Notes: generated by a model not told the origin, from the sequence alone. Positions 31,012-40,207 are shown, counted from the first letter of the stretch. The stretch is DNA of 64,000 nt from UBA4615 sp964399635 (GCA_964399635.1 CAYNRU010000049.1:49416-113415); one strand, 5' to 3'. Numbers and translations are program-made.

Positions 31012-32490
31012 TCAGTCGGTGCGCCGACGTGGCGGACCGCTCGGGCGACGCGACGGCGGACCGTCACGGTGATCGCCGCCGGGGCCGCTGCGCGTGGTCG
31101 GGCGACCGCCCGCGCCGGAACGCGGGGGCGCAGCGCGGTACTCGCCGCCGATGCGACGCGGCCGCAGCGGCTGCGCGCGAGGCTCGAGGCCGGGCACGAC
31201 GTCGACCGGAATGGTCGTCTGCAGCAGGCGCTCGATGCCGGACAGCAACCGGCGGTCGCGCGCGCCGACCAGGGTGATCGAGGTGCCGGAGCGGCCGGCG
31301 CGGGCCGTGCGGCCGATCCGGTGCACGTAGTCCTCGGGCTTCATGGGCAGGTCGAAGTTGATCACGTGGCTGATCGTGGGCACGTCGATGCCGCGCGAGG
31401 CGACGTCGGTCGCGACCAGGATGCCGATGCGGCCCTGGCGCAGGTTGCGCACGACGCGGTCGCGCGCCACCTGCTGCATGTCGCCGTGCAGCGCCGCGGC
31501 CGGCTTGCCATCGTCGCGCAGACGCATCGCGAGCTCTTCGGCGGCGATCTTGGTGCCGGCGAAGACGATCGCCTGGGTCACGTCCGGGCGTGCCAGGATC
31601 GCGTCGAGCACCTGCAGCTTGTGTTGGAGGTGGTCGACGTAGTGGACCACCTGGGTCAGCGTGCTCGCATCGAGTTGCGAGCCGATCTCGACGCGGCGCG
31701 GCGTGCGGGTGACCTGCGAGGCGACCGTGCCGATCTTGCCGTCGAGGGTGGCGGAGAACAGCACCGTCTGGCGGGTCGCGGGCAGCTTGGCCGCAATCGC
31801 GTGGATCTCGTCGACGAAGCCCATGTCGAGCATGCGGTCGGCCTCGTCCAGCACGAGCACCTGGACCGACGACAGGTCGATGCGGCCGCGCTGCATGTGG
31901 TCGGCGAGTCGGCCCGGGGTGGCGACGACGAGGTCGACGCCTTCGGCGAGCCGGCGCAGTTGCGGGCCGAACGGCGCGCCGCCGATCAGGCAGACCGTGC
32001 GCAGCTTGCGCAGGTGGCGGCCGTACAGCATCGCCGACTGCTCGACCTGCAGCGCGAGTTCGCGGGTGGGGGCAAGCACCAGCACACGGGGTGCGCCACG
32101 GCCGTTGGCGGCTGGTTCGGCGAGCCGCTGCAGCGCCGGCAGCAGGAATGCGCCGGTCTTGCCGCTGCCGGTCTCGGCCGAGACCAGCAGGTCGTGGCCG
32201 GCCAGCATCAGCGGAATGGTCCGGAGCTGGACCGGGGTCGGGGTCTCGTGGCCGAGACGCGTCAGCGTCATCACGGTCGCGGCCGACAGGCCGAGGTGGG
32301 CGAAGCCCGACTCGGCGGCTGCGGCGGCGGCCGGGGTGATCGGGGCATCGGCTGCGGGGGCCTCGGTGACGGCGACGGTGTCGACGGCGGCGAGGGTCTC
32401 GACGATGGCGTGGATCCCGGTCGCGGGCAGGTCGCCTGCGATGAAGGAGGTCGAATCTAGGCCCGGATCTCGGGCAGGGTCGCGGTACAT
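31012..32490 (-). CDS. DEAD-box ATP-dependent RNA helicase
   Basis: 492 residues as drawn. The helicase core has Q motif region FAHLGLSAATVMTLTRLGHE, motif I SAETGSGKTG, Ia APTRELALQVEQ, II VLDEADRMLDMGF, III FSATLDG, V ATDVASRGIDVP and VI HRIGRTARAG. A basic Arg/Gly/Pro-rich tail (from about 430) should bind RNA. The N-terminus has a ~65-residue Ala-rich extension (VAVTEAPAADAPITPAAAAA) of unclear role. I start at MYRDPARDPG (32490); the frame is open upstream but runs through two strong hairpins. RhlE-like by length and motifs, but not assigned further. Confidence 0.92.
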   Translation of the reverse strand: MYRDPARDPGLDSTSFIAGDLPATGIHAIVETLAAVDTVAVTEAPAADAPITPAAAAAAESGFAHLGLSAATVMTLTRLGHETPTPVQLRTIPLMLAGHDLLVSAETGSGKTGAFLLPALQRLAEPAANGRGAPRVLVLAPTRELALQVEQSAMLYGRHLRKLRTVCLIGGAPFGPQLRRLAEGVDLVVATPGRLADHMQRGRIDLSSVQVLVLDEADRMLDMGFVDEIHAIAAKLPATRQTVLFSATLDGKIGTVASQVTRTPRRVEIGSQLDASTLTQVVHYVDHLQHKLQVLDAILARPDVTQAIVFAGTKIAAEELAMRLRDDGKPAAALHGDMQQVARDRVVRNLRQGRIGILVATDVASRGIDVPTISHVINFDLPMKPEDYVHRIGRTARAGRSGTSITLVGARDRRLLSGIERLLQTTIPVDVVPGLEPRAQPLRPRRIGGEYRAAPPRSGAGGRPTTRSGPGGDHRDGPPSRRPSGPPRRRTD

Positions 32491-32512
32491 ATGGACGAGC
32501 AATATCCTGGTT

Positions 32513-32555
32513 CGCCCGAAGCATTCGGGCGGTTGGCGGTACATCGGCGCCAACC
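32513..32555 (-). promoter_or_regulatory. Two tandem hairpins in the helicase leader
   Basis: Just upstream of the helicase start are two adjacent perfect stems. One is CGCCCGAA/TTCGGGCG with a 3-base loop (32513-32531); the other is GGTTGGCG/CGCCAACC with a 9-base loop (32531-32555). The lower hairpin ends about 23 bases before the ATG. A TAGAAT hexamer on the minus strand (about 32701-32706) would start a transcript carrying both, giving a leader of roughly 200 nt. Autogenous control of RNA helicases through structured leaders is known in other bacteria; here it is only inferred. Confidence 0.45.
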
Positions 32556-32740
32556 GCGATCCTTGCTGGGGGAACGCGTCCATTTGAGCCATCCCGGGTG
32601 GACCGGGATGCGAGCTGGACAGGCGGAGTCGGAGGCGATGCGAAGGAAAACCGCGGCAGGGCAGGTGCTTGAGCAGCACGAGAAACCCACGGCGAACCCC
32701 CATTCTACCCGAACTTGCCCCTCCCGGCATAATGTGGTTC

Positions 32741-33787
32741 ATGCGTATCGAATACGAGCCCAAACTGGACTTCAAGGACGTGCTGCTGCGCCCGAAGCGA
32801 TCGACGCTGGGCAGCCGCGCCAACGTCGACCTCGTGAGGGAGTACCGCTTCCGGCATTCGCCGTTGCGCCGTGCGTCGGTGCCGATCATCGCGGCCAACA
32901 TGGACACCGTCGGCACCTTCGCGATGTCGCGGGCGCTGGCCCTGCACAAGATCCACTGCGCGCTCCACAAGCACCACGCCGTGGCCGATCTGGTCGCGCA
33001 CTTCGAGCCCGCCAACCGCGAGCACAACGCCTACACCTTCTATTCGCTGGGCATCCTCGAGGCCGACCTCGTCAAGTTCGACAAGGTCTGGAGCCGCACG
33101 GAGGGCGCGATCGAGTACGTCTGCGTCGACGTGGCCAACGGCTACACCGAGGCCTTCGTGGACTTTGTCCGCCGCTTCCGCGAACGCTATCCGTCGGTGG
33201 TGCTGATGGCCGGCAACGTGGTCACCGCCGACATGACCGAGGCGCTGATCCTGGCCGGCGTCGACATCGTCAAGGTGGGCATCGGGCCGGGCTCGGTGTG
33301 CACGACCCGCCGGATGACCGGCGTGGGCTACCCCCAGCTGTCGGCGATCATCGAGTGCGCCGACGCGGCTCACGGGCTGGGCGGGCAGATCTGCGGAGAC
33401 GGCGGCTGCACGGTCCCGGGCGACGTCGTCAAGGCCTTCGGCGGCGGTGCCGATTTCGTGATGCTGGGTGGCATGTTCGCGGCCCACGACGAGTCGGGCG
33501 GCGAACTGGTCGAGCAGGACGGCCGCCGCTATCGGCGCTTCTACGGGATGAGCTCGACCGAGGCGATGGAGAAGTACGCCGGGGGCGTCGCACGCTACCG
33601 GGCGTCCGAGGGCAAGTCGGTGCTGCTCGATGCGCGTGGGCCGGTCGACGACACCGTCCAGGAGATCCTCGGCGGGCTGCGCTCGGCGTGCACCTACGTC
33701 GGCGCGCGCAAGCTCAAGGACCTGTCGCGCTGCACGACCTTCGTGCGCGTGGGTCAGCAGCTCAACGAGGTCTACGGCCGGTCCTGA
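32741..33787 (+). CDS. guaC: GMP reductase
   Basis: 348-residue (beta/alpha)8 enzyme that converts GMP to IMP with NADPH, returning guanine nucleotides to the adenine pool. The start MRIEYEPKLDFKDVLLRPKR matches the E. coli GuaC N-terminus (347 residues), which fixes the ATG at 32741 rather than the in-frame ATG nine bases earlier. The catalytic cysteine loop is GIGPGSVCTTRRMTGVGYPQ, and the phosphate site is GDGGCTVPGDVVKAFGGGAD. There are no CBS domains, which separates it from IMP dehydrogenase. It is divergent from the helicase and converges on the ABC exporter 13 bases away. Confidence 0.96.
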   Translation: MRIEYEPKLDFKDVLLRPKRSTLGSRANVDLVREYRFRHSPLRRASVPIIAANMDTVGTFAMSRALALHKIHCALHKHHAVADLVAHFEPANREHNAYTFYSLGILEADLVKFDKVWSRTEGAIEYVCVDVANGYTEAFVDFVRRFRERYPSVVLMAGNVVTADMTEALILAGVDIVKVGIGPGSVCTTRRMTGVGYPQLSAIIECADAAHGLGGQICGDGGCTVPGDVVKAFGGGADFVMLGGMFAAHDESGGELVEQDGRRYRRFYGMSSTEAMEKYAGGVARYRASEGKSVLLDARGPVDDTVQEILGGLRSACTYVGARKLKDLSRCTTFVRVGQQLNEVYGRS

Positions 33788-33800
33788 GGCGGGCTGCGGA

Positions 33801-35591
33801 TCACGCCCCGCCGGGACCGACCGGGGGCAGGGGCACCTCGGCGAGCGTGGCGCCCTGCTCGCCAGGCGTCAGGTGCACGCGCCGGCCATGGAAGGCGGCC
33901 ACCGACGGGTCGTGCGCGATGCTGACCACGGCGGTCTGCGGCAGCCGTTCGAGCAGCAGCCGGTAGAGCGCGGTGCCGGTGGCCTCGTCGAGCGCCGCGG
34001 TTGCCTCGTCGAGGAACAGCCAGCGGGGCCGGTTGAGCAGGGCCCGGGCGAAGGCGAGCCGCTGCTGCTCGCCGGGTGACAGCCGGCGGTCCCAGGCGGC
34101 GGACTCGTCGAGGCGCCCGGCCAGCTGCGGCAGCCGGCAGTCGCGCAGCGCCTGCGCGACGGTGGTGTCATCGAACGCGTCGGCCGCCGCCGGGTAGCTG
34201 ACCGTCGCCCGCAGCGTGCCGATCGGGAGGTAGGGCTTTTGCGGCAGGAACAGCACGCCCCCGTCGGGCTGCTCGATCCGCCCGGTGCCGTGCGGCCAGA
34301 TTCCCGCGAGCGCGCGGAACAGCGTGCTCTTGCCGCTGCCCGAGGGGCCGGTGAGCAGCAGCCGCTCGCCGGGGTGGACCTCGAGGTTCGCGAGCGCGAC
34401 GATCGGGGCGCCGCGCGGCGTCTCCAGCCGCAGGTCACGCAGCGCCGGCGACGGGCCGGGCTCGGGGCGCAGCTGGCGCTCGCCGTCGGCGCGCAGCTCG
34501 GCGAGCGCGTCGTCGAAGGTCAGCAGCCGGTCGGTGGTGGCCTTCCAGGTGGCGACGTTCGCGTAGGCGTTGACGAACCAGGACAGCGAGCCCTGCACCA
34601 TGCCGAAGGCGTTGGAGATCTGCATCAGGTCGCCGAGCTTCAGCGGCCCGTTGAAGTAACGCGGAGCCGCGACGACGAACGGGAAGATGACCGCGAGCTG
34701 CCCGTAGAAGCTCTGCGCCCAGATCAGCTTCTTCTGCGCGCGCATCAGCGCCCAGTAGTTGGTCACCACGTCGCCGAAGCGCGCGACCAGCCCGGTGCGC
34801 TCGGCCGGCTCGCCGCTGTACAGGGCCACGCTCTCGGCGTTTTCGCGGATGCGCACCAGCCCGTAGCGGAAGTCGGCCTCGAAGCGCTGCTGCGCGAAGT
34901 TGAGCGCGATCAGCGGGCGCCCGATCGTGTGCGACAGCCAGCTGCCGGCGACCGCATAGACCAGCGCAACCCACACCATGTAGCCGGGTATCGTGATCTC
35001 TGTGCCGCCCAGCGTCAGCGTGAGCGGGCCTGACACCGCCCACAGGATCGCGACGAACGAGCCCAGCGTCACGACGGAGTTCAGCAGGCCCATCGACAGC
35101 GACACGGTGTACTCGGTGAACAGCCGGATGTCCTCGGCGATCCGCTGGTCCGGGTTGTCGGTCGCGGTGCCGCCGAGCTCGAGCCGGTAGTACGCGCGCT
35201 GCGACAGCCAGCCGTCGACGTACTGCGTGGTGAGCCAGGTCCGCCAGCGCAACTCGAAGAGCTGGGTCAGGTAGAACTTGTAGACCGCGACCAGGATGAA
35301 CGCGACCGCCAGCGCCCCGAAGCGCCAGAGCTGGCGCTGGAACTCGGCGTAGTCCTTGTTCTCGAGCGCGTTGTAGAAGTCGCGCTGGAAGGCGTTGATG
35401 AGCACGTCGACGTAGACCGTGACGAGGTTCAGCGCGACCACCGCGGCCAGCAGGCCGATCGCCTGCCAGCGGCGCTCGCTCGCGAAGTAGGGCTTGATCA
35501 GCCCCCAGGCGCGTGCGCCGAACCGCCCCGCCGGACGCAACGCCTCGGGGGGCAGGGCAGGCGCCGCGCCGGCGGCGGCGGGCATGCTCAT
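33801..35591 (-). CDS. YddA/SbmA-type ABC transporter, fused permease and ATPase
   Basis: 596-residue half-transporter: an ABC_membrane_2 domain (about residues 30-345, six helices; VDVLINAFQRDFYNALENKD and NPDQRIAEDIRLFTEYT are diagnostic) followed by an ATPase domain. Walker A is GPSGSGKST (415-423), the signature is RRLSPGEQQRLAFARALLNR, Walker B is WLFLDEATAALDE, and the H-loop is VVSIAHD. Relatives are E. coli YddA and the peroxisomal ABCD/SbmA-BacA group, which move peptides, vitamin B12-like compounds or fatty acyl groups. Substrate unknown. Divergent from the tctCBA operon with an inverted repeat between them. Confidence 0.92.
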   Translation of the reverse strand: MSMPAAAGAAPALPPEALRPAGRFGARAWGLIKPYFASERRWQAIGLLAAVVALNLVTVYVDVLINAFQRDFYNALENKDYAEFQRQLWRFGALAVAFILVAVYKFYLTQLFELRWRTWLTTQYVDGWLSQRAYYRLELGGTATDNPDQRIAEDIRLFTEYTVSLSMGLLNSVVTLGSFVAILWAVSGPLTLTLGGTEITIPGYMVWVALVYAVAGSWLSHTIGRPLIALNFAQQRFEADFRYGLVRIRENAESVALYSGEPAERTGLVARFGDVVTNYWALMRAQKKLIWAQSFYGQLAVIFPFVVAAPRYFNGPLKLGDLMQISNAFGMVQGSLSWFVNAYANVATWKATTDRLLTFDDALAELRADGERQLRPEPGPSPALRDLRLETPRGAPIVALANLEVHPGERLLLTGPSGSGKSTLFRALAGIWPHGTGRIEQPDGGVLFLPQKPYLPIGTLRATVSYPAAADAFDDTTVAQALRDCRLPQLAGRLDESAAWDRRLSPGEQQRLAFARALLNRPRWLFLDEATAALDEATGTALYRLLLERLPQTAVVSIAHDPSVAAFHGRRVHLTPGEQGATLAEVPLPPVGPGGA

Positions 35592-35653
35592 CGCGTCCTC
35601 CGGGCGCGCGGCGCGGGCAGGCGTGTGCAGGGCGTAGCGGTCATCGGAGCCGA

Positions 35654-35689
35654 GGGTTACGGTGTGCGTCGAGGATCGAAGCGTAACCC
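35654..35689. promoter_or_regulatory. Interrupted palindrome between ABC exporter and tctC
   Basis: Perfect 8-bp arms GGGTTACG (35654-35661) and CGTAACCC (35682-35689) are separated by 20 bases in the 217-bp divergent region. The spacing of about two and a half turns would suit a dimeric regulator or a stem-loop. There is no assigned regulator nearby. The rest of the region is GC-rich, with a GAGGAG RBS before tctC. Confidence 0.35.
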
Positions 35690-35808
35690 GGACGGGCCGG
35701 TCCGCGGCGGGGTGGCAGGCTTGCGATGCGTGTTGTCCGGGCCGGTGGCGGCGGGTATCCTCGCTCCCCACGCCGATCCGCGCCGAACGATTCCGAGGAG
35801 ACCCCCCG

Positions 35809-36780
35809 ATGAAACGCCGTGAATTCACGCTCGCCGCGACCGGAGCGCTCGCCGCCGCGGGTCTGGCCGCGCTGCCGCGCGCGGCCCTGGCCCAGTCGGC
35901 GCCCAGCCTGAAGATGATGATCCCCGCCAACCCGGGCGGCGGCTGGGACCAGACCGGCCGCGCGCTCGCCGCGGCGATGCAGTCGGCCAAGGTCGCGCAG
36001 TCGATCCAGTTCGACAACAAGGGCGGCGCGGCCGGCACCATCGGCCTGGCGCAGTTCGTCAATGCGGCCAAGGGCGATCCGAACGCGCTGATGATCGGCG
36101 GCATGGTGATGGTGGGGGGCATCCTGCTGAACAAGTCGCCGGTGGACCTGACGATGGTCACCCCGGTCGCGCGCCTCACCAGCGAGTACGTGGTCGTCAC
36201 CGTGCCGGCAAGCTCGCCGCACAAATCGATGGCCGACCTGGTGGGCGCGTTCAAGGCCGACCCGGGCAAGGTGTCCTGGGGCGGCGGCTCGGCCGGCGGC
36301 ACCGACCACATCCTGATCGGCCTGATCGCCCGCGCGACCGGCGCCGACCCCGGCAAGATCAACTACGTGCCATTCAAGGGCGGCGGCGAGGCGATCGCCG
36401 CGATCGTCGGCGGTCACGTGGCCGCGGGCGTGTCGGGGCTGGGCGAGTTCGCCGAGCAGATCAAGGCCGGCCGCATGCGCGCGCTGGCCGTGTCCTCGCC
36501 GCAGCGCCTCGACGGTATCCCGACGCTCAGGGAGCAGGGCATCGACGTGGTGCTCGGCAACTGGCGCGGCGTGTTTGCCGCGCCCGGCATCACGCCGGCG
36601 CAGCGCGACGCGCTGGTCGCGGCGGTGAAGACCGCGACCGAGTCGCCGTCCTGGAAGGAGTCGCTCGCCAAGTTCGGCTGGGAATCCTGGTACCTGGGCG
36701 GCGACGACTACAAGCGATTCCTGGACGAGGACGTCAAGCGCGTCGGCGCGATCATCGATTCGCTCGGTCTCAGGAAGTGA
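35809..36780 (+). CDS. tctC: Tripartite tricarboxylate transporter substrate-binding protein TctC (Bug family)
   Basis: 323-residue periplasmic binding protein, full length. The leader MKRREFTLAATGALAAAGLA contains RREF followed by a hydrophobic stretch, resembling a twin-arginine signal, ending at ALAQ. Family features are PANPGGGWDQTGRALAAAMQ, FDNKGGAAGTIGLAQF, KVSWGGGSAGGTDHI and NYVPFKGGGEAIAAIVGGHV, the carboxylate-binding region. Ends with DDYKRFLDEDVKRVGAII. It is immediately followed by tctB and tctA, so this is a complete transporter for a carboxylate, probably a tricarboxylic or related acid. It is the only intact Bug gene of three in the window. Confidence 0.96.
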   Translation: MKRREFTLAATGALAAAGLAALPRAALAQSAPSLKMMIPANPGGGWDQTGRALAAAMQSAKVAQSIQFDNKGGAAGTIGLAQFVNAAKGDPNALMIGGMVMVGGILLNKSPVDLTMVTPVARLTSEYVVVTVPASSPHKSMADLVGAFKADPGKVSWGGGSAGGTDHILIGLIARATGADPGKINYVPFKGGGEAIAAIVGGHVAAGVSGLGEFAEQIKAGRMRALAVSSPQRLDGIPTLREQGIDVVLGNWRGVFAAPGITPAQRDALVAAVKTATESPSWKESLAKFGWESWYLGGDDYKRFLDEDVKRVGAIIDSLGLRK

Positions 36781-36781
36781 C

Positions 36782-37297
36782 GTGACCGGCGGCGGCGCGG
36801 GCGCGCGCGGGGCGCAGCTGCTGGTGTCGGGCGCGGTGCTGGCGCTGGGCATCGGCGCCACCGTCGTCGCGATGGGGCTGCCGGATGCCGGCGGCTACGC
36901 GCGGATCGGTCCCAATTTTGTGCCCCGGCTCGTCGCGGGCGGGCTGGTTCTGCTGGGTGTGTGGCTGCTCGCCGAGGTCTTCACCGGCGGCTGGCGCGCC
37001 GCCGAGCCGGACACGCCGCAGGAGCGCGGCGAGCACCCGTTCGTCGCGCCGGCGTTCGCCTGGGTCGCGGCCGGACTGGTCGCCCAGATGCTGCTGATCG
37101 CCAACGCGGGCTTCCCCGTGGCGGCCTGCGTGCTGTTCACCTGCGTGGCGCGCGGCTTCGGAAGCCGGCGCTGGCTGCGCGACGCGCTGATCGGGCTCGC
37201 GATCGGGCTGCTGGTGTTCGTGTTCTTCGTGCACTTCCTGAACGTCAACCTGCCAGCCGGCTGGCTGCACCCGGTCCTCGGCGCCGCGGGCATATGA
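36782..37297 (+). CDS. tctB: Small membrane subunit TctB
   Basis: 171 residues with four predicted membrane helices (LLVSGAVLALGIGATVVAMG, FVPRLVAGGLVLLGVWLLAE, AFAWVAAGLVAQMLLIANAG, ALIGLAIGLLVFVFFVHFLN), the standard TctB layout. The motif ARIGPNFVPRLVA between helices 1 and 2 is conserved in the family ('iGpg.fPr'). It starts with GTG one base after the tctC stop and ends in an ATGA overlap with tctA. Function of the small subunit is to partner TctA in proton/sodium-driven carboxylate uptake. Confidence 0.92.
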   Translation: MTGGGAGARGAQLLVSGAVLALGIGATVVAMGLPDAGGYARIGPNFVPRLVAGGLVLLGVWLLAEVFTGGWRAAEPDTPQERGEHPFVAPAFAWVAAGLVAQMLLIANAGFPVAACVLFTCVARGFGSRRWLRDALIGLAIGLLVFVFFVHFLNVNLPAGWLHPVLGAAGI

Positions 37298-38787
37298 GCG
37301 GCACCTTCGAGGCGCTGATGGCCGGCTTCGGCGTCGCGCTGGCGCCGCTCAACCTGCTGTGGGGCCTGGTCGGCGTGACGCTGGGCACGGCGGTCGGCGT
37401 GCTGCCGGGCGTGGGCCCGGCGCTGACGGTCGCGATGCTGCTGCCGCTCACCGTGAAGCTCGATCCGACCGGCGCGCTGATCATGTTCGCGGGGATCTAC
37501 TACGGCGCGATGTACGGCGGCTCGACCACCACCATCCTGCTCAACACGCCGGGCGAGTCGGCCTCGATCGCGACCGCGCTCGAGGGCAACAGGATGGCCC
37601 GGCGCGGGCGCGCGGGCCCGGCGCTCGCGACCGCCGCGATCGGCTCCTTCGTGGCCGGCACCATCGGGACGGTGCTGCTGACCGTGCTGGCGCCGGTGGT
37701 CGTCGAGCTGGCGCTCAAGTTCGGCCCGGCCGAGTACTTCGCGCTGATGGTGTTCGCGTTCGTGACGGTGGCCGCCGTGCTGGGCAGCTCGACGGTGCGC
37801 GGGCTGACCACGCTGTTCATCGGCCTGCTGCTGGGCCTGGTGGGCATCGACGAGCAGACCGGCCAGATGCGCTTCTCGTTCGGGGTGCCGGAGCTGCTCG
37901 ACGGCATCGACGTCGTGGTGCTCGCCGTCGGGCTGTTCGCGGTCGGCGAGGCGCTGTACGTGGCCGCCTACCAAAGCCGCCTGACGGAGCGGATGGAGCA
38001 CCTGAGCGGCTCGCTGTGGATGACCCGCGACGACTGGCGGCGCTCGTGGCCGGCGTGGCTGCGCGCCACCGCGATCGGGTTCCCGTTCGGCACGATCCCG
38101 GCGGGCGGCGCCGAGATTCCGACCTTCCTGTCGTATGCGACCGAGAAGAAGCTCTCGAAGCATCCGGAGGAGTTCGGGCACGGCGCCATCGAGGGGGTCG
38201 CCGGGCCGGAGGCGGCCAACAACGCGGCCTCCACCGGCGTGCTGGTGCCGCTGCTGACGCTGGGCATTCCCACCTCCGCGACCGCGGCGATCCTGCTGGC
38301 GGCCTTCCAGAACTACGGCATCCAGCCCGGCCCGATGCTGTTCCAGACCCAGGCCAACCTGGTGTGGGGGCTGATCGCGAGCCTCTACGTGGGCAACGTG
38401 CTGCTGCTGGTGCTGAACCTGCCGCTGATCGGCCTGTGGGTGAAGGTGCTCGCGATCCCCAAGCCGCTGCTCTACGGGGGCATCCTGATCTTCGCGACGC
38501 TGGGGGCCTACAGCCTGCACCAGTCGGTGGTCGACCTGGTCACGCTGGGCGTGTTCGGGCTGCTCGGGTTCGTGATGCGGCGCTTCGGGTTCCCGGTGGC
38601 GCCCGCAGTGATCGGCCTGATCCTCGGGCCGCTCGCCGAGACCCAGTTCCGCCGCGCGCTGGCGATCAGCCAGGGCGACCCGGGCGTGTTCTTCACGCAG
38701 CCCATCTCTGCGGCGCTGCTGGCGCTGACCGCCTCGCTGATCGTGGTGCCGTGGGTCGTGCGCCGGGTGCGCGCCGCGCGGGCCTGA
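37294..38787 (+). CDS. tctA: Large membrane subunit TctA
   Basis: 497 residues, about 11-12 helices; the transport pore of the TctCBA system. Two related signatures are visible: GVLPGVGPALTVAMLLPLT with GIYYGAMYGGSTTTILLNTP, and the second-half GTIPAGGAEIPTFLSYATEK with EGVAGPEAANNAASTGVLVP. Both are canonical for the family. Length fits (about 500). Coupled to tctB by a 4-base overlap. No gene for a two-component TctDE regulator is adjacent. Converges on the CNNM/CBS gene. Confidence 0.97.
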   Translation: MSGTFEALMAGFGVALAPLNLLWGLVGVTLGTAVGVLPGVGPALTVAMLLPLTVKLDPTGALIMFAGIYYGAMYGGSTTTILLNTPGESASIATALEGNRMARRGRAGPALATAAIGSFVAGTIGTVLLTVLAPVVVELALKFGPAEYFALMVFAFVTVAAVLGSSTVRGLTTLFIGLLLGLVGIDEQTGQMRFSFGVPELLDGIDVVVLAVGLFAVGEALYVAAYQSRLTERMEHLSGSLWMTRDDWRRSWPAWLRATAIGFPFGTIPAGGAEIPTFLSYATEKKLSKHPEEFGHGAIEGVAGPEAANNAASTGVLVPLLTLGIPTSATAAILLAAFQNYGIQPGPMLFQTQANLVWGLIASLYVGNVLLLVLNLPLIGLWVKVLAIPKPLLYGGILIFATLGAYSLHQSVVDLVTLGVFGLLGFVMRRFGFPVAPAVIGLILGPLAETQFRRALAISQGDPGVFFTQPISAALLALTASLIVVPWVVRRVRAARA

Positions 38788-38817
38788 GGCGCCGGGCGGG
38801 GCGGGCGGCGGGGCAGG

Positions 38818-40131
38818 TCAGGGCTCGTCGACCTGCACCGCCTCGAGGTCGGGCAGCCGCGCGATCAGGACCTTGTCCACGCGGTTGCGGTCCATGTCGA
38901 CCACCTCGAAGCGAAAGCCCGCGGTCTCGAAGTGGTCGGCCACCGACGGGATCCGCCCGAGCCGGTGCATCGCGAAACCGCCGACCGTGTGGAAGCTGTG
39001 CTCCTCCTCGGCGGGCAGCTCGTCGAGTTCGAGTGTCGCCTTGAGTCGCTCCAGGCCCACCGAGCCGTCCACCAGCCAGGATCCGTCCTCGCGCCGCACG
39101 ACGTCGTCGTCGCTAAGGCTGTCGCGCTCGGGCAGGTCGCCGACGATCGAGGTGAGCACGTCGGTCAGCGACACCAGGCCCTGCAGGTCGCCGTACTCGT
39201 CGACGATCAGCCCGAACTGCACGCGCTCGCGCCGGAAGCTCTCGAGCAGCTGCGTGGTGCTGATCGTCTCGGGCACGTAGAGCGCCGGCGTCAGGTGGCG
39301 CTCGACCACCAGCGGCTCGCCCTGCAGCACCGAGCGCAGCAGGTCGCCCATGCGCAGCACGCCCAGGATGTGCTCCAGGCCGCCGCGGCACACCACGACC
39401 CGGGTGTGCGGGCTCTCGGCGATGCGGGCGCGGACCGTCTCGTCGCCGTCGTCGAGGTCGATCGCGTAGATGTCCATGCGCGGCGTCATGATCGCGCCGA
39501 TGCGCTGCTCGTCGAGGCGCAGCACGTTGGAGACGATCGCCTGCTCGCTCTCGTGGAACACGCCGGCCTCGGCGCCCTGCTCCATCAGCACCTTGATCTC
39601 GTCGTCCGTGACCGGCGGCTCGTCGGTGCGGCGCGCCCCCACCAGCCGCATGATCAGGTCGCTCGACCACGACAGGCCCCGGACCAGCGGACTGGCGAGA
39701 CCCGAGAACCACATCATCGGCCGCGCCACCACCGAAGCGATGCGCTCGGGGGCGAGCAGCGCGAGGCGCTTGGGGACGAGCTCGCCGACCACGACCGACA
39801 GGTAGGTGATCAGCACGACGACCACCGCGACCGAGGCGCCCTTGGCGTAGGGCGCGATCGGGGCGAACTGCGACAGCCATTCGGCGATCGGGGCGGCGAT
39901 GAGCCCCTCGCCGACCACGCCGCTCAGCACGCCGATCGAGGTGATGCCCACCTGGATCGTCGAGAGGAATGCGCTCGGCTCCTCGTTGAGCCCCATCGCG
40001 TAGCGCGCGCCCGGAAAGCCATCGTCGGCCATCCGCTGGAGCCGGGCCTTGCGAGAGGACACCACGGCCATCTCCGACATCGCGAATACCGCGTTCACGG
40101 CGATGAGGAGCAGCAGCAGAAGGACGTCCAT
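38818..40131 (-). CDS. CNNM/CBS-domain protein (CorC/HlyC 'hemolysin' family, PaeA/YtfL-like)
   Basis: 437 residues. An N-terminal DUF21/CNNM membrane domain (about 1-180; MSEMAVVSSRKARLQRMADD, LSTIQVGITSIGVLSGVVGE, VGELVPKRLALLAPERIA) is followed by two CBS domains (about 205-330; MTPRMDIYAIDLDD, FGLIVDEYGDLQGLVSLTDVL) and a CorC_HlyC C-terminal domain (DGSWLVDGSVGLERL, VDKVLIARL). Such proteins are linked to Mg2+/Co2+ efflux or polyamine export; the old name hemolysin is historical. Transcribed divergently from the Crp/Fnr gene across 148 bp that contain an FNR-type box. Confidence 0.94.
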   Translation of the reverse strand: MDVLLLLLLIAVNAVFAMSEMAVVSSRKARLQRMADDGFPGARYAMGLNEEPSAFLSTIQVGITSIGVLSGVVGEGLIAAPIAEWLSQFAPIAPYAKGASVAVVVVLITYLSVVVGELVPKRLALLAPERIASVVARPMMWFSGLASPLVRGLSWSSDLIMRLVGARRTDEPPVTDDEIKVLMEQGAEAGVFHESEQAIVSNVLRLDEQRIGAIMTPRMDIYAIDLDDGDETVRARIAESPHTRVVVCRGGLEHILGVLRMGDLLRSVLQGEPLVVERHLTPALYVPETISTTQLLESFRRERVQFGLIVDEYGDLQGLVSLTDVLTSIVGDLPERDSLSDDDVVRREDGSWLVDGSVGLERLKATLELDELPAEEEHSFHTVGGFAMHRLGRIPSVADHFETAGFRFEVVDMDRNRVDKVLIARLPDLEAVQVDEP

Positions 40132-40193
40132 CGAGGGCGGTGGTAGTCGGGGTGAGCGGAGGATAGCACTCCCCGCAGGGGCTGCCGGATGCG

Positions 40194-40207
40194 TTGATCT
40201 GGCTCAA
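40194..40207. promoter_or_regulatory. FNR/Anr/Dnr-type operator half-palindrome
   Basis: TTGAT-CTGG-CTCAA differs from the FNR-family consensus TTGAT-N4-ATCAA at one base. It lies 73 bases before the Crp/Fnr gene and 63 bases from the divergent CNNM gene. The regulator's own recognition helix carries the E-x-x-S-R pattern known to read TTGAT, so autoregulation or control by another FNR homologue is plausible. Confidence 0.55.
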
